Positions 54,566-64,000 of a stretch of 64,000 bases of DNA are shown here, in pieces (the first letter of the stretch is position 1; each line of letters begins with the position of its first letter). Source of the DNA: Chrysopilus asiliformis (taxonomy: Eukaryota; Arthropoda; Insecta; Diptera; Rhagionidae); NCBI GenBank assembly GCA_964034945.1, contig OZ035960.1:101796733-101860732 (forward strand), in the 5' to 3' direction. The notes below the pieces were generated by a model, which saw only the letters and a program-made list of their open reading frames with translations, was not told the origin of the DNA and did no database searches. The translations under genes and the position numbers were made by a program.

Positions 54566-54934
54566 GTGTATCAAATTTCAATCGAGGGGAACCGTTTTTA
54601 TGCTAAAGTTAGCCAGGCGTGTTTCGTTGCCTGTTTGACCATTTTTTTCCCTGGTCAGCTACCGACCGAAACCAGGAGCCAGGAGGGTGGCAGAAACCGA
54701 TATCCCTTTAAAAACATACTGGGGAGTTATTTACGCGACAGACAAGGACCATGTGAGGATACTTTTGGTATTTTAATTCGATTAACGACTCATCGAACGC
54801 CAAAACTTTGTAATCTTCAAACAGAAATCATTCCACCACAACCCAATGTAGGCAAGATATTCAAGGCGGCCACTGATATGGATTTTGATTCATTCCATTA
54901 TTCTATATATTTATTTTTTATCAGTTATTTTTAG
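54566..54934 (+). pseudogene. Possible Harbinger-type transposase fragment
   Basis: An open frame of 122 residues contains YPFKNILGSYLRDRQGPCE and DTFGILIRLTTHRTP, which recall the YPL/YLMRPY...CENTFGIL region around the last catalytic Glu of PIF/Harbinger transposases. The upstream DDE part and the DNA-binding protein were not found. The final 25 residues look like non-coding AT-rich DNA. PIF/Harbinger-type MITEs occur elsewhere in the window, but a link is only inferred. Confidence 0.35.
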
Positions 54935-55555
54935 ATAACATGACGTAACAGCATTATTGAATAGTCTTAAACATATTTTATAGGCATTTATGTAAAAACC
55001 ACAAGTGATATAAGCTGGAACAGCAGGTTCAGTTCTGAGGTTTATTGTTTTTTTTTCTTCATTATCAAATAAAACCGTCTGGTTTTTTCCATTCAAAGAC
55101 CTGGAAACAAATCACATTTACCACAAATGTCCTGTTTATCGTTTTTATCTTTTGAATACAATGACTTTTCGATAGATTTAACATATGTGGAAAAAAAAAA
55201 TTTTTAAGTAACATTGAGTTGAATTTGCTGTAATCGCTGCATTAATAAAATTTTACAAAAGTATTAATTTTAAAAAGGACTAGAAATGCTTAAATAAATG
55301 TATTCTGCACTCAGAGAAACATTTTTTTCATATTGATAAAATTTAATATTTTGTTAAAAATCGACTCTACAAAATGATGTGTGGTCCACGTTTTTCTTCA
55401 ATTATGGCGATTTTTAAAATTTCCAATCTTGAGATGAATGATGTGACCCAGATGCAGATGTGACCCATTTTAAGGACGATTTCTTACAAATTCATTTAAC
55501 CCTTTCATGCATACATTTTTCTATGGAATTAATTTTCACGGTTTTTGGTATCCGA
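54935..55555. other. Non-coding spacer
   Basis: AT-rich; nothing recognised. Confidence 0.3.
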
Positions 55556-55716
55556 GGGTTTTTGGGGTCGCTTATTACGAATCTGAAGTCAAAACTTCAA
55601 AATTCAAAATGGCGGATCCAATATGGCATTTATTATGAGATTCATTGTGGCCATATTGGATCCGCCATTTTGAATTTTGAATTTTTGACTTCAGATTCAT
55701 GGCAACCCCAAAAACC
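55556..55716. mobile_element. 161-bp fold-back related to the 22.5-kb minisatellite
   Basis: Arms starting GGGTTTTTGGGGTCGC and ending GCAACCCCAAAAACC pair over about 65 bp; the best-matched core is AATGGCGGATCCAATATGG and its complement. The segment GGGGTCGCTTATTACGAAT also matches the reverse complement of the 22540-23215 repeat unit. Confidence 0.82.
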
Positions 55717-55934
55717 TTTATAAAGCTGATTACCGATTTTTTAACTGTAATAGATTTTCCACAGTTACATTTAATCTGCAAAATAGCTACTTTTTTGCTC
55801 TTTATTTATTTATAAAATGCAGTAATTATAAAAAAAAGTGCATATTACTTTTTTTCATAACAATTGATGTCCTAGGATACTTACGAAATAAATTTAGTCA
55901 ATATAAGTGCATGAAATATATGTTATAATATTAA

Positions 55935-56480
55935 AACATAACAAAAGCTATAATTGCCAATCTGGCAATCATTGGAGACCCGTATGGTGATAAAATTCCA
56001 CTTTGAAGTCAAACTTTCCAATAAGATTTTTTAAAATTTATTCCAATCGGATTTTGATGTATGGGAGTTTTATGTAGAATAATATCCTAAATAACTTTTG
56101 TTCTTGGACTTTTTTGATAAGATGCACCGTTTTTGAGATATTCACAAAAACCGTTTTTGTTTGTATGGGGGCGTACCCCCCTAATGGTCCATTTTTGCCC
56201 ATTAACGAATTTAGCCTCGAATTTTACGAAAAACGGATCTGCGCAAAATTTCAAGTCTCTAGCTCAATCCGTGCGCCCGCAATCCGCGCCACAGACAGAC
56301 GGACAGACAGACGGACAGACAGACGGACAGACAGACGGACGGACATGCAGAAATTAATTATTTTTATCATTCTAAACACACTGGTGTAATTCATTTTTGT
56401 GTGTGATGACGGGATCTTGGCGTTACAAACGGTAAGGCAAAGTTAATATACCCTTTGGTTTCACCATACGGGTATAAAAA
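55935..56480 (+). repeat. (GTCY)n repeat, subfamily B
   Basis: Full-length copy: 'aacataacaaaagctataat', 'acccgtatggtgataaaatt', 'aagtctctagctcaatccgt', a CAGA/CGGA microsatellite at 56293-56344, and the end 'ccatacgggtataaaa'. Confidence 0.88.
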
Positions 56481-56559
56481 CGGAATTAGAAAAGGTGTTG
56501 TTGTACAACAACACTATGCAACAAAGGGTTGAATAAATATCGAGAATCATTGTTCAGTG

Positions 56560-57185
56560 AAACACAAAAGGGGGAACCGAGTGGTCCGATTGGGTTTTAA
56601 TGTGTGGAACGGTTATCTAAAATCATATTCTAAACACATTTCGTCTTTATAATTTTTTCGATACCACGCACCATTTTCGAGAAAATAAAAAAAAGTATAC
56701 AATTTGTGTGAGGGAGAGGGGAAGGAGTTGCCCAACTGGATTTTGATGTATGGATGAGTTATGTAAAATCATATTCTAAACATATTTTACCTTTATAAAT
56801 TTTTCAATATGACTCGCCGTTATCGAGAAAATTGCAAAAAACTGTTTCGTTTGTATGGAGGAGGGAAGGAATGATCCAATTTTGCCCGTTCAAGAACTTA
56901 GCCTAACCATTTACGAGAAACGTAACTGTACAAAATTTCAAGTCTCTAGCTCAATCCTTTTGAAAGTTATGGTGTTGACGGACAGACAGACCGACGGACA
57001 GGCGGATAGACTGACGGACATATGTTACATGTGGAAATCAAAATCTTTTGTCATCCCTAACACCCCAGCGTAGTTAAACACCCTGGGTTAAAATTATTGG
57101 ACTAACTTGGAACATTTTTGTGTCCGACAATTAGTTCGATGCGTTACAAACGGAATACTAAATCTAATATATCATAAAGAGTATA
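56560..57185 (+). repeat. (GTCY)n repeat, subfamily A
   Basis: 'gagtggtccgattgggtttt', 'gtaactgtacaaaatttcaa', 'aagtctctagctcaatcctt', a short GACAGACAGACCGACGG core, 'taacaccccagcgtagttaa' and the end 'actaaatctaatatatcata'. Confidence 0.85.
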
Positions 57186-57189
57186 AAAA

Positions 57190-58325
57190 CCGTTGGCGCA
57201 AATTTCGCGAATTTTTTTGTTTGATTCAACTGTTTTTTCGTTGAATCTAATGACAATTTTGCCTTAATGTACCTTTTCGGAGTCAATCGGTTTACCTTTA
57301 AAATTTTCAAAAATGTTTCGGAAATTTATCCAACTTGAAGATAGCAATTTTGTAACTTTATCTTTAAAACTCCGGAACTCAGAGGCATAACACACATTTT
57401 TCATTAAATCGTTCTTGACACTACAATTAGGAATCAAAAATTTAGCTTTTTAGTAATTTCCGTTCGTTTTTTATCATCCACGAGATTGCTTCTATTTCTA
57501 TATCTTTGCTTGAATCCTACGTGGACAATGGCAAATATTCGGAATCGGACATATTAATATAAGAAACTTGTATGCTACTCGACCAAATATTTTTAATTTC
57601 TACGCTGCAACTACATAATAATCAAATATAAAGTAACTAAAAAAATCGATGAAATTCCATGTGCAACTCTTTTAAATCAAAAATGCAGTTTCGTAGCCCA
57701 CACGTCTGCTTGTTTCGCTATAAAAATTTAGCCATTTTTATTACTGGATGCCCATCTTTCCGGCGAACTCCAATTAGAAAAAAAACCCCCCTGCTTTCAA
57801 TTACTTCACATCTCGTACCCAACACTCCTCCTCGTAGGTGATTTTAAGTCGTATTTCATAAGTCCACAAATTTCAAACGTGTAAATTACCATTCTCTGTG
57901 CCCAAGTGTGTGTATTTTATATTCGAATGTATTTTAAATGCTAAGGCCGGCACCAAAAGGCCCGGGAAAATCAAAAAGTAGGTCATGTATGCATGTCAAA
58001 TATGTTTTATGTACAAAAGCGAAGTTTAACCGCTACCACATTCTCAACATGAATAAGAGAGTCATTTTATCTGTCGGATATCGGGGATGATATTTATAAT
58101 AGCAACATTTTATTCGAATGTAGATGGAAATGTCCATCAAATGCTGGCAAAACTCACGAATCGAGAAGCGTTTTTACATCCCTGTCACAGAGCAGTTCAC
58201 ATCTCTTGAGCTCCAATCTCTTATGTTGGGGCTCCGAAGATCCCCTCATCAGAAATAAATGCTGCTTTGTGTTTCAATGAAGGCCAAATTTATGTAGTGC
58301 GCACAAGCATTGCAAATCCATTCGA
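57190..58325. other. Non-coding spacer
   Basis: No intact gene. From about 58195, reading frames give short fragments (LLCWGSED, FNEGQIYVVRTSIANPFD) that could belong to the decayed protease piece described next, but stops separate them. Confidence 0.3.
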
Positions 58326-58327
58326 CA

Positions 58328-58435
58328 GGTGAAGAATGTGCCGGGGATTCCGGTGGGGTCTATGTTTACAAACAAATTCTCACTTCCGCCACTTCTCCAA
58401 TAAAATCCGTTGTGGAGGAAAAACTAAAATGCTTT
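58328..58435 (+). pseudogene. Possible decayed serine-protease exon (GDSGG motif)
   Basis: The frame from 58328 reads GEECAGDSGGVYVYKQ and remains open for about 36 codons. C-x-GDSGG is the signature round the catalytic serine of trypsin-like proteases. An AG acceptor directly precedes it (GACAG/GTGAAG). The His and Asp regions were not found, and upstream fragments are in other frames. A chance match is possible. Confidence 0.3.
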
Positions 58436-58930
58436 TTTTTGGAAATTGTGCAAAGCGAAAATTTGTAAATAAGAAGAGGCGAACAAAGAGAATTTTCCGA
58501 TTTCTTCAACAAAAATGGCAGCCAATCGCATCTACACAATTTGGTCACATGGCTTTGTTATTATAGATTTCCTAAGAAAATCTAGCCCAGCTGGTTTTGC
58601 CGGATTACATCACCGAGAGGAGGAGGGGTGGTCTTTTCAATGTGTACGACATAATATAAATTTTCATCGTTTACAATTGTTAAAGATGCCTTTCTAATTA
58701 AGATTGCAGTTTTTCAGTAAATCATTTTTTCGTAAAGCATTGGGAAAATGGCGTTTTTCCACAATTTACCAAGGTATCACAAAGAAGTTAGAAAATTCTT
58801 CGAAAAGGTTTAGATTTTCAAAATTGAACACATTGGAATGAAAGAAATAAACCCTTCTACCGTCGAGGAAAATTTCTGTGGGTATCTAGAATTCAAAATG
58901 TGTTTTAAGGCTACTTAAAGTGATTGAAAA

Positions 58931-59135
58931 TTTGAAGATATTTTACTTTAGATACTACCCCTCGGTCTTCCCCTGAAACATCAAGATATTTTATTTTAAA
59001 TACCACCCCTCGTCCTTCTCCCCTGAAATATCAAGATATTTTATTTTAAATACCACCCCTCGTCCTTCTTCCCTGAAATATCCAGATATTTTATTTTAAA
59101 TACCACCCCTCGTCCTTCTCCCCTGAAACATCGTC
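58931..59135. repeat. 50-bp tandem repeat, about 4 copies
   Basis: Unit marked by AAGATATTTTATTTTAAATA and CCACCCCTCGTCCTTCTCCC, repeated about every 50 bp. The first copy is the most diverged. Confidence 0.9.
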
Positions 59136-60655
59136 AAATTCAACGGTTCTAAAGCATATTTTAACACACAAACAAGTGTTTGCAAGCGAAATTGTATTTC
59201 AAGTTTTTTATTTAAGTATTTTATGTGAATTTCCCACATTATATGAAATTGCAAACCGCGTTTGGTGGATTTTTCCGCAAATTACAAACCGCGTTAGCGA
59301 AATCGCGCTATACAAAAAGAATTCTGGAAAATCTTTTATATCCAAGCTACTTCTTGCTATTTTGAGTCCCCCTGCCCCCTCCTCGCACTTTTTTCTAATT
59401 TTTTTAAGGAATTCCATACCGGCGGCCTTCTTTTTTTTTAAATGCGAAAGGTATTTAGATTTGTGCGGATTTTATCATTTCTTTGAAGACAAAATCATTG
59501 ACTAAAATCGTGGCTCTTTGAAATACAAGACAAAATGATAAGAATATTCACAAAAAACTTAATTTCGCTTTTGTGGAAAAATTCCTTAAAACCTTTCAAA
59601 CTAAAACAAAGGTAATACCTTAAAATGTTCATCTTTAAAATATGATTTTCTTTTGTTATTCGGATATTTCCCTAGAATCTACCACTATATGTTCTTCATT
59701 CGACCTTGAACGAAAAGCTCAAATACAAAAGTATGAGTGGGAGAATACAAAACCAGCACACAACAAAAAAATCCTTGCCGGACTGCTAGCGTGAACTGTT
59801 CAAAGTTACTTTTTTAAAAGGATATTTCTTCCTTTTTTAATCGAAAAGCAACAAATGTTATACCATAGATAAATGTATAAAATCGAATGTTGATTGAATT
59901 TTATCCAACTGAATTGGATATGAAATAATTACAGTTCGTTTTTAATTGGAAGAAATTAAAGCTACCAAAAAAAAACTACCAACCCACAAAATCTATGGAA
60001 CTGAAATTTCCTTCGTAATTAGGGGTTGGGCTGAAAAGTGGACACGAAACACATGTTAATGGAATTTTGTGCGTGCATAAGTAAATTGTTAAAAATCATT
60101 TGAACGTAAACAAAGGAAGCATTCTCATGTCTCCAGGAAGTAAACCCGGTCAGCTTTCAGTTTTTAATAGGAAATTCAAATTCTCCTTAGTTTAGCCACA
60201 ATATTTATTCATTCCGGAATATGTATATGGATATGAAGAAAGGGAGAATAAATTATTGTATGAGTGTATCATGCGCACCAGTGCTTGGCCGAAGTAAAAA
60301 CACAGCAACAAAGAATTTTTACAAATGTTTTTTGTAAACGGTTTTAGAAAAGTTTAGCCCTTGGAGAAAAAAATTAAAAAGTTTTTTGCATTTTTGTGAT
60401 GTCGCAAAAGATCATGTTCAAAATATGCAAATACATTAGATGGTCGACATTTTAATGAACTTCTTAAGAGGACGAAAATTTTAACACATGTTTTAGAGGA
60501 CTGACTTTTGGGATCCCCAACAGAATATTTTTTTTGTGCCGATAGAATTGTTTTTCTAATTTCTCGTAAATTATTGTAGATTTGTTAATAGACTTTTAGT
60601 AAGGCAAAAATTTAAGTCTTAGCCACAACTTTTTCTAAGACATTTTAAAAACATA
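59136..60655. other. Non-coding spacer
   Basis: AT-rich; no gene, RNA gene or mobile element recognised on either strand. Confidence 0.35.
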
Positions 60656-60728
60656 AAAGAAGCTACAATTGCCACAGGCCAATCGTCAAAAACTCTTTAT
60701 GATGACAGACAAAATGTCTATTTAAACA
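60655..60728 (+). repeat. (GTCY)n repeat, subfamily A 5' stub
   Basis: 'aacataaaagaagctacaat' and 'gatgacagacaaaatgtcta', cut off where a subfamily B copy begins, so B probably inserted into A. The matching rest may be the subfamily A copy at 61335. Confidence 0.6.
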
Positions 60729-61330
60729 TAACAAAAGCTATAATTGCTAATCTGGCAATCATTGGAGACCCGTATGGTGATATTCGTATCAAAATTCGAA
60801 CAGTTGTACCAAAATTCCACTTTCAAGTCAAACTTTCCAATAAGATTTTTTAAAATTTATTCCAACCAGATTTTGATGTATGGGAGTTTTATGTAGAATC
60901 ATATCCTAAATAACTTTTGTTCTTGCACTTTTTTAATAAGATGCACCGTTTTTGAGATATTCGCAAAAAACGTTTTCGTTCGTATGGGGGGTACCCCCCT
61001 AATGGTCCATTTTTGCCCATTAACGAACTTAGCCTCGCATTTTACGAAAAACGAATCTGTGCAAAATTTCAAGTCTCTAGCTCAATCCGTGCGCCCGCAA
61101 TCCGCGCCACAGACAGACAGACGGACGGACAGACGGACGGACAGACGGATGGACAGACGGACGGACAGACGGACGGACGGACAGACGGACGGACATGCTA
61201 AATTCAACTTTTTTCATCATTCTAAACACACTGGTGTAATTAATTTTTTTGTGCGATGACGGGATCTTGGCGTTACAAACGGTAAGGCAAAGTTAATATA
61301 CCCTTTGGTTTCACCATACGGGTATAAAAA
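60728..61330 (+). repeat. (GTCY)n repeat, subfamily B
   Basis: Full-length copy with 'acccgtatggtgatattcgt', a CAGA/CGGA microsatellite at 61110-61195 and the end 'ccatacgggtataaaa'. Confidence 0.88.
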
Positions 61331-61334
61331 AAAC

Positions 61335-62165
61335 ATTTGTATAGGAGAGGGGGAAAGGAGTGGTCCGATTGGATTTTGATGTACAGATGAGTTATGTAAA
61401 ATTATATTCTAAACACATCTTATCTTTATATACGGCTCACAGTTTTCAAGAAAATAGGAAAAAAGTATTCAGTTTGTATGAGGGAAGGAGAACGAGTGGT
61501 CCGATTGGATTTTCATGTATGGAAAGGTTATGTAAAATCATATTTTAAACAGATTTTACCTTAATAAATTTTTCAATACGAGTCACCGTTTTCGAGAAAA
61601 TAGAAAAGAGTATTCAATTTGTATAGAAGAGGGAGGACGGAGTGGTCCAACTAGATTTTGATGTATAGATAAGTTATGTAAAATCATATTCTAAACACAT
61701 TACATCTTTATAAATTTTTCGATATGATGGACCGTTTTCGAGGAAACAGGAAAAAAGTATGTATTTGTATGGCAAAGAGGAGAAGTGGTCCGATGGGATT
61801 TTGATGTATGGAACAGTTATGCAGAATCCTATTCTAAACCCATTTTACCGTCATCAATTTTTCAATATGACTCACCGTTTTCGAGGAAATTGCAAAAAAC
61901 TGTTTCGATTGTATGGGGGAGCGAGAAAGGAATGGTCCAATTTTTTCCGTTCAATAACTTGGCCAAGCCATTTACGAGAATCGCAACTGTACAAAATTTC
62001 AAGTCTCTAACTCAATCCTTTTGAAAGTTATGGTGTTCACGGAAAGACAGAATAAACAGACGGATAAAATCATTAGTCGTCCCTAACACCCTGGTGTAGT
62101 CCATTTTTTTGTCCGATGATTGATTCGATGCGATACAAACGGTATACTAAATCTAATATAGAGTA
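61335..62165 (+). repeat. (GTCY)n repeat, subfamily A, multi-segment
   Basis: Four or five successive segments of the form 'gagtggtccgattggatttt...tttcaatatgactcaccgtt' repeat every 110-120 bp before the usual 'aagtctctaactcaatcctt', a very short core, 'taacaccctggtgtagtcca' and the 'actaaatctaatatagagta' end. The internal repetition shows this family lengthens by tandem duplication of its 5' half. Confidence 0.82.
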
Positions 62166-62640
62166 CTAGCTTGCATACCCGTCGTTGCCGGGTTAATTTT
62201 TTTCAATTTTTTTTTATATGGTCTATTTTGGAGCTAAACTTCAGGCCAATCGGCTCGGTAGTTTCCCCGCGAAAGGGTAACATAGAGGAAGAGCTAAGTT
62301 TCGAGATCACTTTACCCCTCCCCTTACTCCCCCACCTCTCGGGCTACTGTTTAATGGGTCTATGTTGGGGCTGGACCCCCGACGAACATCTATGCCAAAT
62401 TTCAGGCCAATCAGTTCAGTGGTTTCCCGCGAAAGAGTAACATAGCGCAAAAACTAAGTTTCGAAATCACTTTACCCCCTCCCTTTACTCCCCCACCCCT
62501 CTACTTTTCCGTATGCCTATGTTGGAACCAGAACTACCACAGATACTCATGCCAAATTTCAAGTCAATCGGTTCAGCCGTTTTTGAGTGAAAGAGGAACA
62601 GACAGACACCAACTCATTTTTATATATTAGCATGATAAGA
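62166..62640 (+). repeat. Dispersed repeat family C, copy 2
   Basis: Starts 'agcttgcatacccgtcgttg'; two copies of a 'gcgaaag.gtaacatag' segment; 'gggctggacccccgacgaac'; 'tttcaagtcaatcggttcag'; a short CAGACAGACAC core and the 'caactcatttttatatatta' tail. It directly abuts subfamily A. Confidence 0.7.
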
Positions 62641-64000
62641 ATTGTGAATTGCGTGAGTTTTGCCGTATGAACTTTTTTCGATTGCCTTTTTTTTTTTGAA
62701 TAGCTGAAACCCCAAAATTTCACTCTACAAATTCCAAGAAAATATGAAAAACATAATCATGCTCTTGCAAAAAATAAATTACGCCTCAAGTTAATAGACA
62801 GTGTTCTACCTCAGTAAACTACTGTCAAGAGTTTGAGAAAACAAATGCGGCACATTTTTGCAATAAAGTTGAGCGGGGGCCCTTTTAAAGGCGCAACATT
62901 AATTTCAAGCCAGCTAAACAATTACGGGACAGCCAACCTAAAAAGTGCTAAAACTAATAAAAATAAAAACAGGGGAGTCGAGTAGAAACGTTTCATATTA
63001 AACGAATGCTCTTCTGCTTATCTGTACTAAATAACGACATTACTTTTCATGCCATTGAACATCCCTTCTCCGATATTTACGTTTCAGTCCTGCAATGTAG
63101 GTTTGTGTGCATGTTCGGGAATTTGCTACTGAGCGCCCAAATTATTTGCCGTCCTTTTATTTTCCACAGCCAGAAGTTAATCGACAACATAGAATCTACT
63201 CACAGAATAATATCCTGCAGGTAAAGTAGAGTGAAATTCGTCCTGGTCTAGATTCCTTTTTATATTTACTTCGAAATCCGTTTAAGTCCTAAATAGTCTC
63301 TAACATTTTTAACGGGTGACTGCTGTATGTTCGAACTGATGAAAGGGAGATGAAATGCCGCTAAGAAAAGTCCATTATTTCTACCCTCCCTTCAATGACA
63401 TTTTCTACGCAATAACCTCTGTTACGCTGTTATGCGTAAAAGAAGTTGTAGCCTTGTATAGACGCGCACCTCATATACCCGTTATTGAATGATACGCGTA
63501 TGTCCAAAAACCTGAGATTACTTCACTTTATCTGAGACGTCATATTCCATTGTCGGAGGCAGTACAAAGGATACCAAAGTGCGTTGTATCAACTGTGAAT
63601 AATGCGGATGGGGGGGAGGTGGAATGGTGGAAAGGATCAAAGATCCGACTGTATTGATGGATACTGGGAAAATAGTCGTCATCACTTCGCCCGTGCCATT
63701 ATTGATTTCCCGGATGTAGCGATGAAACGGAGGCTATTGTACCTTTTTTGTTGTTAACTTCGTCGCAATTAAGTTTTTGCGGCCGCTTGGCTCCCTTTTC
63801 TACGGAAAATACGTACCTTCATACGTCACACATTTTTATCCCATTGACCTCTTTTCTACGTTCTAGGTTTTTAGCCTCTCTAAATCTTATACACAGATGT
63901 AGTATACGAAATTGTTTCCCAGTATTTTTTAAGTGAATTTCACGTTTTGGAGGTACGGAAGTTTCGAATTTTGGGAGGTAAAATTAACTGAAATTCTATA
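62641..64000. other. Non-coding right end
   Basis: Slightly more balanced base composition than the rest, but no coding region, splice-consistent exon chain or known repeat was recognised. Confidence 0.35.

Noticed and set aside
63540..63936. Possible exon in the right end (open frames at 63006-63224 and 63748-63936)
   Set aside because: No recognisable domain, splice-consistent chain or codon pattern; left as unassigned sequence.
1..64000. CRISPR arrays, bacterial operons, tRNA or rRNA genes
   Set aside because: No spacer-repeat pattern, cloverleaf with internal A/B boxes or rRNA core was seen; tandem arrays here are contiguous minisatellites and the DNA is eukaryotic.

Overview
The window looks like nuclear DNA of an insect, most probably a nematoceran fly. 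A sciarid (fungus gnat)-like genome is my best guess, but the species cannot be read from the sequence. Reasons: AT-rich DNA; short GT-AG introns of about 55-70 bp beside long transposon-filled ones; arthropod promoters with TATA plus a TCAGT initiator; insect gene families (Sulf1, DUF1091, Kazal proteins); and dispersed repeats built round a (GTCY)n microsatellite, as described for dipteran mini-me elements.

Layout. (1) 1-7344: non-coding, probably the long intron upstream of the Sulf1 exons, with a 20-bp tandem array, a mariner deletion derivative and several MITEs. (2) 7345-17929 (+): the last 11 coding exons of an extracellular heparan sulfate 6-O-endosulfatase (Sulf1). The N-terminal exons with the formylglycine site lie off the left edge. 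Its introns hold a hAT-like element, a fold-back and other inserted elements. (3) 20.8-32.6 kb: three two-exon genes for small secreted DUF1091-family proteins, all on the minus strand, separated by mobile DNA, a minisatellite and fold-backs. (4) 33-34.7 kb: nested inverted-repeat elements, one with arms made of a CGATTA hexanucleotide repeat. (5) 35.75-36.6 kb (-): a one-exon secreted leucine-rich-repeat protein with a clear TATA/Inr promoter. (6) 38.2-46.1 kb: two divergent paralogous genes for multidomain Kazal-type protease inhibitors, with 7 domains (-) and 10 domains (+). Both have matching TATA/Inr promoters and a shared 24-bp upstream block. (7) 46.1-64 kb: no intact gene recognised; a graveyard of Tc1, piggyBac-like, hAT and Harbinger-like non-autonomous elements plus the (GTCY)n repeat families.

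Functionally the recognised products are all extracellular or secreted: a heparan sulfate editor, lipid-recognition-like DUF1091 proteins, an LRR protein and Kazal inhibitors. They are not an operon, and the only clear relationships are local tandem or inverted duplications. The most interesting parts are the Kazal pair (each domain split by a phase-1 intron, with fusion exons in the shorter gene) and the nested insertions with readable target-site duplications. All exon joins were made by hand from splice sites and frame; none has transcript support here.
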